From: Thermoanaerobaculia bacterium
GTDB taxonomy: Bacteria; Acidobacteriota; Thermoanaerobaculia; Multivoradales; UBA5704
Direction of reading: 5' to 3'
NCBI GenBank assembly: GCA_025937035.1
Contig: JAICSG010000212.1
Coordinates: 1-6,886 of the forward strand
DNA: 6,886 nt
Both the position numbers and the translations under genes were made by a program. A model generated the notes under the pieces. The model saw only the letters and a program-made list of their open reading frames with translations, was not told where the DNA came from and made no database searches. Of the stretch, positions 1-5,407 are shown in pieces. Position 1 is the first letter of the stretch, and each line of letters begins with the position of its first letter.

Positions 1-174
<174 letters not shown>

Positions 175-178
175 GGCC

Positions 179-547
179 TTGCCCTCCTACACGCTGCGGG
201 TGATCGCGCGCTTCGAGGCGGCGCACCACCTGACCTCCTACAAGGGGGCGCCGGAGCCGGTCCACGGCCACTCCTGGCGGGTGGAGGCGGTGCTGGAGAC
301 GGCGGAGCTCGGTGCCGAGGGGATGGCCTGGGACTTCGTCGAGATCCAGGGGGCGCTGCGGGAGCTGGCGGCGCGGCTGGACCACAGGGACGTCAACACC
401 GTGCCGCCGTTCGATCGTCAGAGCCCGACCACCGAGCGGATCGCCGCCTGGTTCTTCGCGGAGCTCAAAGGCAGGCTGCCGGGGGCGCCGCTCGCCGCGG
501 TCACCCTGTGGGAGGGGCCGAATTGCTCGGCGACGTTCCGCCCCTGA
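179..547 (+). CDS. 6-pyruvoyl-tetrahydropterin synthase / QueD superfamily protein with ExxHGH active site
   Basis: This 122-residue protein has the normal length for the COG0720 (PTPS/QueD) family, cytoplasmic zinc enzymes acting on 7,8-dihydroneopterin triphosphate or its products in queuosine, tetrahydrobiopterin or folate synthesis. Zinc ligands are visible as H16 (in FEAAHH), H29 and H31 (HGH). The Asp-His pair D68-H69 (LDHR), the S-P-T-T-E motif at 82-86 and E112 in the WEG motif near the C terminus also match. QueD normally has a catalytic cysteine four residues before HGH; here that position is proline, and a glutamate (E26) stands three before HGH. A Glu-type active site is known from the PTPS-III subgroup, which feeds folate synthesis by replacing FolB. 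The only cysteine, C116, is far from this motif. The family is clear. The exact reaction is open: PTPS-III-like dihydroneopterin cleavage is my first guess, a diverged QueD the alternative, so I give no symbol. Confidence 0.85.
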   Translation: MPSYTLRVIARFEAAHHLTSYKGAPEPVHGHSWRVEAVLETAELGAEGMAWDFVEIQGALRELAARLDHRDVNTVPPFDRQSPTTERIAAWFFAELKGRLPGAPLAAVTLWEGPNCSATFRP

Positions 548-556
548 GGACCGCCC

Positions 557-585
557 TTGACAGCCGCTCCGGTCCCCGTTAGCGT
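557..585 (+). promoter_or_regulatory. Putative sigma70-type promoter for the lipoprotein gene
   Basis: A perfect TTGACA (557-562) is followed by a 17-base spacer and TAGCGT (580-585), which keeps the key T-A...T positions of a -10 box. It starts 10 bases after the pterin synthase stop and points at the gene starting at 610. Transcription would begin near 592, giving a leader of about 18 bases. The prediction is by eye only; in such GC-rich DNA a perfect -35 box with exact spacing is notable, but the -10 box is imperfect. Confidence 0.5.
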
Positions 586-609
586 GTCCCGGCACTCCTT
601 CTTTCTCTT

Positions 610-1548
610 ATGAACATGAAAAAAGCCCTTCCGCTGATCGCGATCGCCGCCCTTCTGCCGGCCTCGTGCGGCAAGCCGGCCCCCGTGGCCCAGGTGGATG
701 TCAACCCCCATCTGGCGCAGCTCCCGTTCTCGCAGGTCCAGACGGTCCACCTCACCTGGACGCCGTCCGCGTCGATCGGGGACGAGAAGCCGACGGTGTT
801 CGTCCACCTGCTCGACTCCAAGCAGAAGGTGGCCCGCACGTTCGATCACCCCTTCCCGCAGCGGTGGCGCGAGGGGGCGCCGGTCGGCTACGACCTCAAG
901 CTCTACCAGTCGGCGATGGCGGAGCCGCTGGCACCCGGCAAGTACCAGGTGACGATGGGCCTCTACGGCAAGGGCGGCAAGCGCTGGCCGCTGAGCGGGC
1001 TGGGCGATCCGGTGGGGCGCGACGAGTACAACGCCTTCCAGGTCCAGGTGCCGAACGCGGACTCCCGCCCCCGCTTCGTCTTCTCTCCCACCTGGATGGA
1101 CGTCGAGCCCGGTGGGGACCGCCAGGTGGTGGCCCGGCGATGGATGGTGGACCGCGGCTCCATCCGCCTGGTCGATCAGAACGCTCCGGGGACGGTCTGG
1201 ATGGTCGTCCAGATCCCGCCCAAGACCCTGACGGACTACCGGATGGTCCTCGACGAGGGGGCGAGCGCGCCGTCGGTGATGATCAGCGGCAACTGCGGCT
1301 GCCCGGAGACCAGCCTCACCGGGCCCGGGCTCCACGAGGTCGAGCTGAATCTGGACGCGCCGGCTCCCGGGGACTTCTGCCACCTGCTGCTGAGCGCCAA
1401 CTTCGCCCTGGAGCCGCTGAGCCCCGCGGGCAAGCGGCGCTCGGCCTCGCTGGAGAACATCGCCTGGGAGCCGGGCGGAAAGAAGGCGCCGGGGCAGCCG
1501 GCCGGGACCGGAGCCGCCACCACGGCGACTCCGACCTCGCCGCAATAA
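610..1548 (+). CDS. Secreted, probably lipid-anchored beta-sandwich protein of unknown function
   Basis: This 312-residue protein begins with a clear export signal: two lysines at 4-5, a hydrophobic stretch 6-16, then P-A-S-C with C20 as likely lipidation site. The lipobox is imperfect because proline, not leucine, sits at -3. Residues about 42-148 read as a beta-sandwich with FVHLLDS at 64-70, the APGKY turn at 108-112 and MGLYG at 116-120; this pattern resembles accessory domains seen after membrane glycosyltransferases, from memory. A second beta-rich part (155-288) has the pattern RRW, MVVQIP, ISGNCGC, with cysteines C229, C231 and C257. The tail after 290 is rich in Ala, Pro and Thr and probably disordered. 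ATG 610 is chosen as the first start after the promoter; ATG 616 is possible, and neither has a Shine-Dalgarno sequence. No enzymatic motif is visible. It is probably co-transcribed with the methyltransferase 17 bases downstream. Confidence 0.75.
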   Translation: MNMKKALPLIAIAALLPASCGKPAPVAQVDVNPHLAQLPFSQVQTVHLTWTPSASIGDEKPTVFVHLLDSKQKVARTFDHPFPQRWREGAPVGYDLKLYQSAMAEPLAPGKYQVTMGLYGKGGKRWPLSGLGDPVGRDEYNAFQVQVPNADSRPRFVFSPTWMDVEPGGDRQVVARRWMVDRGSIRLVDQNAPGTVWMVVQIPPKTLTDYRMVLDEGASAPSVMISGNCGCPETSLTGPGLHEVELNLDAPAPGDFCHLLLSANFALEPLSPAGKRRSASLENIAWEPGGKKAPGQPAGTGAATTATPTSPQ

Positions 1549-1565
1549 CTTTTTCCGTAAAAGCA

Positions 1566-2243
1566 ATGAAGCACGGTCAAGCCGCGATCCTCCGCCCCGA
1601 GCAGGACAGCTATCTCGAACGCCTGCTGCCGCCGAGCGATCCGCTCCTGCGGGAGATGGAGGAGCGGGCGAAGCGGGAGGACATTCCGATCTCCGACCCG
1701 GAGGTGGGACGGCTCCTCGCCATCCTGGCGCGCTCGGTGGGAGCCCGGCGGATCCTGGAGATCGGCGCCGCCATCGGCTACGGCGCGGTCTGGCTCGCCC
1801 GCGGCGCGCCGGAGGCCCGGGTGCAGTCGGTCGACGTCAACCCGGAGCGGCTGGCGGCGGCCCGGGAGTATCTGGAGCGGGCGGGGCTGGCCGGCCGGGT
1901 CGAGCTGATCGAGGGGAAGGCCCTGGAGGTGATCCAGCGGCTCGACGGGCCGTTCGATCTCGTCTACGTGGACGCCGTGAAGACCGAGTACCGGCGCTAT
2001 CTGGACCTGGTGCTGCCCAAGCTGCGGGTGGGCGGGCTGATCGTCTGCGACAACCTCCTCTGGGGGGGCGAGGTGGCCGCGCCCGGCGAAGAGAAGGACC
2101 CCGACGCCGATGCCCTGCGCGCCTTCAACGGCTATCTCATGATGCACCCGCAGCTCCAGGCGGTCGTCCTCCCCCTGGGCGACGGCGTGGGGCTCGCCAC
2201 CAAGATCAAGCCCACCATCTTCGAGATGGGCGGCCCCTTCTAG
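1566..2243 (+). CDS. Class I SAM-dependent O-methyltransferase (caffeoyl-CoA/catechol OMT-like, family 3)
   Basis: This 225-residue protein has the length and order of bacterial family 3 O-methyltransferases (PF01596), soluble enzymes that move a methyl group from S-adenosylmethionine to a hydroxyl group with the help of a divalent metal. The N-terminal helix with REMEERA (29-35) and the I-P-I-S-D-P-E-V-G motif (40-48) is typical. SAM-binding motif I is LEIGAAIGYG at 64-73 with E65, and the acidic residue ending strand 2 is D90. Metal ligands are D136 in VDAVK and the D162-N163 pair. All key residues are present, so it should be active; the substrate cannot be inferred. ATG 1566 is the only start that keeps the N-terminal helix. 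There is no Shine-Dalgarno sequence before it, only an A/T-rich stretch, so reinitiation after the lipoprotein gene is plausible. Its stop overlaps the convergent kinase stop. Confidence 0.88.
   Translation: MKHGQAAILRPEQDSYLERLLPPSDPLLREMEERAKREDIPISDPEVGRLLAILARSVGARRILEIGAAIGYGAVWLARGAPEARVQSVDVNPERLAAAREYLERAGLAGRVELIEGKALEVIQRLDGPFDLVYVDAVKTEYRRYLDLVLPKLRVGGLIVCDNLLWGGEVAAPGEEKDPDADALRAFNGYLMMHPQLQAVVLPLGDGVGLATKIKPTIFEMGGPF
2240..2243. other. Shared CTAG: overlapping stop codons of two convergent genes
   Basis: The four-base palindrome CTAG supplies both stops: TAG at 2241-2243 ends the methyltransferase on the plus strand, and TAG read on the minus strand at 2242-2240 ends kinase 1. 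There is no intergenic space for a terminator, so the two transcripts must overlap at their 3' ends. Confidence 0.9.
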
Positions 2244-4894
2244 ACCGGCAAGCTATCCCGCACCTCTTCCAGCCGCCGCCGCATCTCGTCGGCGGTGGCG
2301 GGGCGGCGGGCCGGCGAGCGGTGGAGCGCCGAGCGGAAGAAGTCGCCCAGGGCCCCTTCATACTCCGGCAGGACCTGCGAGAAGTCCGGCACCAGCCCCG
2401 ACCGGATGCGGGCCAGCACCTGCTGCTGAGGGCCGGCGAAGACCTTCTTGCCGAGCAGGCATTCGTAGAGCACGATGCCGAGCCCCCAGAGGTCGGAGCC
2501 CTGGTTGGCCGGCTCCCCCCGCGCCGCTTCCGGCGAGAGGTAGGAGAGCGTGCCGGCGAAGCGGAAGCGGACGGTCGGAGCGGACTCGTCCTCGTGGGAC
2601 CAGGGCGACAGCGGGGCGAGCGCGGAGGCGTCGTCCTCCTCGCCGTCGAGGATCTCGTCGTCCTCCGCGTCCAGGCCGTTCCCCACCCGGGCGATGCCGA
2701 AGTCCATCAGCTTGGGGACGCGGTCGCGGGTGTAGCCGATATTGCTCGGCTTGACGTCGCGATGGAGGATGCGGGCGGCGTGGAGCTGCGCCAGGGCGTC
2801 GGCCATGGCGATGCCGAGGTCCACGGTCTCGCGGGGGCTGAGCTTCTCGCGCAGGAGCCGCTGGGCGAGGGTCCCTCCCTCCAGCAGCTCCATGATCAGC
2901 AGCGGCGTCTCCTGCCAGGTCTCCATGGAGTAGACGGGGGCGAGGTGGGGGTGGGAGACCAGGGCCGCCGTGCGCGCCTCGTTGAGCAGCCGCAGGACGT
3001 CCGCGGGCGAGACGTGGCGCAGGGTCTTGATCGCCGCCCGCCGGCCGAGCGCCAGGTCGAACGCACAGTAGACCACCCCCATGCCGCCGGTGCCGAGGCG
3101 CCGCTCGAAGCGGAGCTTACCCGGCAGCACGTAGGGAACCAGCGAGGGCTCCAGCTTCTTGCTGCAGTTGCCGCAGAAGACGGTGTAGGCCGGGTGGATC
3201 GCGCCGCACTTCAGGCACTCCTTGGCGACCTCGGTGGGCAGCGTCAGGAGGGGCTCCCGTGGCGTCGGGTCGTCGGGCTCCACGAGCCCTCGCGAGGGAT
3301 GCGAGGAGTGGGAGGAGCCCGTGGAGGCGAGGGCCTGCTCTCTTTCCAGCTCCAGCACCCAGGCCGCGTTGCTCGCGATGGCATGGAGGAGCAGGCGGTC
3401 CTCCCTGAGGAAGGGGAGGCCGCTCTTCTTTTCGCCGAGCCCCAGGAGGCCCAGCAGCGAGCCGTCGCGCGCCAGGATGGGCACCAGCAGCCGGAAGCCC
3501 CCCTCCGCCAGCCACCGGCGGTCCTTCTCCGGGAGCTTGAGGAAGGGTGAGTGGGGGCTCTCCAGATCGACCTCCAGCGGAGCGCTGGCGTTCGACAGGG
3601 TGAGCGCGAGGGAGGAGGACGAGTCCAGGCGCCGCGTCCGGTTGCGGGGATCGACCAGGAATCCGGTGTTGGGGTCGAGCCTCAGCAGGGAGGCCCGCTC
3701 CAGGTGCAGCGCGAGGTCGATCTCCCGCGACACTAGGTCGGCCAGGCTCGCGGAGTCGCGGATCGAGCGGATGCGCTCGACGAGCAGGCTCAGGATGTGG
3801 CGGGCGTCGTACTGCTCGCGGAAGAAGCGGCGGTCGATGGCCTCCAGGAGCGGCTTGCGGTAGTGCAGGGCCGCCGCGCCGGTCAGGATCGCCGCGATCA
3901 GGAGCGGCACCCGCGGTCCCGAGAAGAGATGGGCGACCGAGTCCTTGCTGTGCGCGGCGACGTAGAGGGCGAGCGCCACCGTGGGGACGGCCACCAGCGC
4001 GGTCACCGCCGAGCGGGCGAGGAGGTACTGGAGGGCCCGGCGGGCGATCAGCCGGACGTCGAGCACCCGCTGGACGAGCACGGCGTAAGGGATGGCGGCC
4101 GGCATCGCGAGCGTCGGCGCGAGGAGGACGAGCGAAATCCGGTACCGCAGGTGAGGCTGGGCGTCAACGAAAGGCTTGACGCCGGGGACCACCAGATAGA
4201 TCACCAGGAAGCCGAAGGCCGGTCCGAACATCAGCGCCAGGAGCTGCTGGAAGACGAGCGCCCGCCGCCTCTCGGGCCCCTGGGCCTGCCGGGCCTTCCA
4301 GGGGAGCACGAGGAGCGCCACCGCCGTGAGGAGATCCACCACGTCGTAGAAATACTCCCGCTCTCCCTCGGGGGCGAAGACCGCGAGCGCCTTGGCTTGT
4401 GGAACGTTGAGGAGCTGGAGCACGAACGCCAGCAGGTTGACCGCGAAGAGCGCCAGGCCGCCGATGGCGCTGAGGTGGATCATGAGCTGATACGGACGCC
4501 GGTCGGGGGGCGGGCTGGGGAACTCGCGGACGAAGACCCAGATGAAGTAGGGGATGAAGGCGGAGACCTCCAGCGCGTCGGCGAGGGCGAGGAGGCCGTA
4601 GCCCGCCGGATCCTCCTGCCAGAGGTTGCGCAGCGGCCGGTCGCTCCAGGAGGTCGCGATGGCGAGGAAGAAGCCGCCGAGCGCGAGCGCCCGGCGGTCC
4701 TCGCGCCCCCCGAGCAGCAGGAGGGCGCCGGTGGCCCCGAAGACCGTGGCGAACAGGCCGTAGTTGGCGTAGGCGAAGGCCGGGTCACGCCCCGCGAAGC
4801 TCGCGTACGTCGCGCAGAACGCCACGAGCCCCAGCGTCAGCTTGACCGCCGCCAAGGGCGGCACGAGCCGCGCCGGCAGAGACAGCTTCAACAT
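2240..4894 (-). CDS. Membrane Ser/Thr protein kinase 1: multi-TM sensor - GAF - zinc ribbon - Hanks kinase
   Basis: This 884-residue protein has about ten hydrophobic segments by eye (near 10-32, 44-62, 69-83, 99-122, 137-162, 184-198, 213-237, 250-276, 295-314, 328-343). The VREFP motif near 122 and the D-R-R-F-F-R-E-Q-Y-D-A linker at 354-364 are familiar from membrane histidine kinases. A GAF domain (about 380-517) follows, then a Ser/Pro-rich linker and a zinc ribbon C560-x2-C563-x10-C574-x2-C577. The kinase (about 595-880) is complete: glycine loop GTGGMG 601-606, K623, E639, HRD 711-713, N718, DFG 731-733, SPE 787-789, D801, R864. It should phosphorylate Ser/Thr on cytoplasmic proteins. 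About 54 residues separate DFG from SPE, including an acidic insert, against the more usual 25-30. ATG 4894 has GGGAG seven bases before it, and G/C-ending codons begin right there. The signal sensed is unknown. Confidence 0.92.
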   Translation of the reverse strand: MLKLSLPARLVPPLAAVKLTLGLVAFCATYASFAGRDPAFAYANYGLFATVFGATGALLLLGGREDRRALALGGFFLAIATSWSDRPLRNLWQEDPAGYGLLALADALEVSAFIPYFIWVFVREFPSPPPDRRPYQLMIHLSAIGGLALFAVNLLAFVLQLLNVPQAKALAVFAPEGEREYFYDVVDLLTAVALLVLPWKARQAQGPERRRALVFQQLLALMFGPAFGFLVIYLVVPGVKPFVDAQPHLRYRISLVLLAPTLAMPAAIPYAVLVQRVLDVRLIARRALQYLLARSAVTALVAVPTVALALYVAAHSKDSVAHLFSGPRVPLLIAAILTGAAALHYRKPLLEAIDRRFFREQYDARHILSLLVERIRSIRDSASLADLVSREIDLALHLERASLLRLDPNTGFLVDPRNRTRRLDSSSSLALTLSNASAPLEVDLESPHSPFLKLPEKDRRWLAEGGFRLLVPILARDGSLLGLLGLGEKKSGLPFLREDRLLLHAIASNAAWVLELEREQALASTGSSHSSHPSRGLVEPDDPTPREPLLTLPTEVAKECLKCGAIHPAYTVFCGNCSKKLEPSLVPYVLPGKLRFERRLGTGGMGVVYCAFDLALGRRAAIKTLRHVSPADVLRLLNEARTAALVSHPHLAPVYSMETWQETPLLIMELLEGGTLAQRLLREKLSPRETVDLGIAMADALAQLHAARILHRDVKPSNIGYTRDRVPKLMDFGIARVGNGLDAEDDEILDGEEDDASALAPLSPWSHEDESAPTVRFRFAGTLSYLSPEAARGEPANQGSDLWGLGIVLYECLLGKKVFAGPQQQVLARIRSGLVPDFSQVLPEYEGALGDFFRSALHRSPARRPATADEMRRRLEEVRDSLPV
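2272..2299. other. Strong GC hairpin just past the convergent stops
   Basis: GCCGCCGCCG (2272-2281) pairs with CGGCGGTGGC (2290-2299), ten pairs with one G-U, around the 8-base loop 2282-2289. It starts 29 bases after the methyltransferase stop, inside the last codons of kinase 1. No T-run follows on the plus strand, so it is not a classical terminator. It could protect or pause the methyltransferase 3' end, or simply follow from the Arg-rich codons there. Confidence 0.3.
2688..2717. repeat. 30-base exact direct repeat, copy 1 (kinase DFG region)
   Basis: These 30 bases recur without mismatch at 5859-5888. They encode the P-K-L-M-D-F-G-I-A-R block of kinase 1. The identity reflects the paralogy of the two kinase genes; similarity continues with mismatches on both sides. 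Confidence 0.9.
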
Positions 4895-5237
4895 GCGCCC
4901 ACTCCCGCTCGGCGACCGGCTCGGGTCTGGGTGGACAGAGCGGCGTCTGCGACTGGGCCTGCACCTTGGTGGCCGCCGCGTAGACGTACTCGGGTCTGAT
5001 CACCGTCGATCCTTCCTGATCCGCCAGCAGCGCGGCATGCCGGCCGATGGCGCGCATGCGGTCCAGCACCTGGACGGCGGCGGTCTGCCATCGCTCGTGG
5101 ACGATTTCCGGAGTGATCGCCTCGTAATACCACCGGTGGAGCTCCATTGCCGCGTCGTGCGAGACCCGGACAGGCCCGGCTCCCTGCCCGAACGCGATCC
5201 AGATCTGCGCCATGATCCCTTCCTGCGTGTATGCCAT
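4785..5237 (-). CDS. Small unrecognised protein upstream of kinase 1; C-terminal end overlaps the kinase gene
   Basis: I do not recognise this protein of up to 150 residues. It is soluble, with no signal peptide or membrane segment. Residues 28-95 look helical, with aromatic residues W36, Y37, Y38 and W50. Residues 51-76 form a long helix, followed by the V-I-R-P-E-Y-V motif (79-85) and a short Ala-rich helix. This helix-loop-helix shape resembles the second half of a histone fold or an AAA+ lid, but that is a weak, by-eye similarity. Translation is supported by AAGGAG eight bases before ATG 5237 and by mostly G/C-ending codons over the first 110 or so residues. A second start, M9 (ATG 5213), also has GGAAGGG just before it. 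From residue 115 the frame runs inside kinase 1 and its third-position bias drops to 19 of 36 codons, so the tail may be unconserved read-through after loss of an earlier stop. Coupling to kinase 1 is likely. Confidence 0.6.
   Translation of the reverse strand: MAYTQEGIMAQIWIAFGQGAGPVRVSHDAAMELHRWYYEAITPEIVHERWQTAAVQVLDRMRAIGRHAALLADQEGSTVIRPEYVYAAATKVQAQSQTPLCPPRPEPVAEREWAHVEAVSAGAARAALGGGQADAGARGVLRDVRELRGA
4902..4906 (-). promoter_or_regulatory. Ribosome binding site of kinase 1
   Basis: Read on the minus strand, GGGAG lies seven bases before ATG 4894, in a purine-rich run. It supports this start over later ones, which would cut into the first membrane segment. It lies inside the small upstream gene, so ribosomes translating that gene pass over it. 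Confidence 0.55.
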
Positions 5238-5245
5238 GAGCCACT

Positions 5246-5251
5246 CTCCTT
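5246..5251 (-). promoter_or_regulatory. Strong ribosome binding site of the small gene
   Basis: AAGGAG on the minus strand, eight bases before ATG 5237, is the best Shine-Dalgarno match in the window and the main reason to accept the small gene as real. Confidence 0.7.
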
Positions 5252-5326
5252 GGGCAGAAACGCCCGTCGTCGACCGTCCTATCGGAGAGCAAGGGATGGA
5301 TGATCACGATTAAAGGATCACCCGCG

Positions 5327-5355
5327 AGTATAGACGATCGTAAAACCAGGATTCC
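5327..5355 (-). promoter_or_regulatory. Candidate promoter for the small gene and kinase 1
   Basis: On the minus strand TATACT (5332-5327) is an excellent -10 box in an A/T-richer gap. At 17 bases spacing the -35 position is GGAATC, a poor match, so the promoter would need an activator or another sigma factor. The 8-base palindrome ACGATCGT (5334-5341) lies between the two boxes and could bind a regulator. The leader to ATG 5237 would be roughly 80 bases. Confidence 0.35.
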
Positions 5356-5364
5356 TTGCCTGGT
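5342..5364 (-). terminator. Weak intrinsic terminator after kinase 2
   Basis: On the minus strand ACCAGG pairs with CCTGGT around an 8-base loop, and the stem runs into TTTT. It lies 44 bases past the kinase 2 stop. Six pairs and four T make it weak, so some transcription may pass into the small gene and kinase 1. On the plus strand no T-run follows. Confidence 0.5.
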
Positions 5365-5407
5365 CTCATACGCGAGAATCGACGCGAAAAAAGGTCAAAA
5401 GATCGGG

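Noticed and set aside
1509..1554. Hairpin (1509-1533) and TTTTT (1550-1554) at the end of the lipoprotein gene, as a terminator
   Set aside because: The T-run is 16 bases after the stem and the stem has a mismatch, so it does not fit an intrinsic terminator; the next gene starts 11 bases later.
666..1565. Methyltransferase frame stays open 300 codons upstream of ATG 1566
   Set aside because: The upstream translation is Arg/Gly/Pro-rich shadow of the lipoprotein gene; methyltransferase homology begins after 1566.
418..1566. 382-codon minus-strand frame opposite the lipoprotein gene
   Set aside because: Low-complexity Arg/Leu/Gly-rich translation with no recognisable motif; the plus strand carries the signal peptide and the better codon use.
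3797..4999. 400-codon open frame on the plus strand, antisense to kinase 1
   Set aside because: Its product is a monotonous Arg/Glu/Gly/Asp-rich string without a domain, as expected opposite G/C-ending codons; the kinase on the other strand has clear motifs.
4888..5307. 139-codon minus-strand frame overlapping the small gene in another register
   Set aside because: Arg/Gly/Ala-rich product, no ribosome binding site, and the other frame has a strong one and better codon use.
5370..5398. TTGACC (minus strand, 5398-5393) as a -35 box
   Set aside because: At 17 bases spacing the -10 would be TCGCGT, and the better TATGAG is 22 bases away; neither is convincing.
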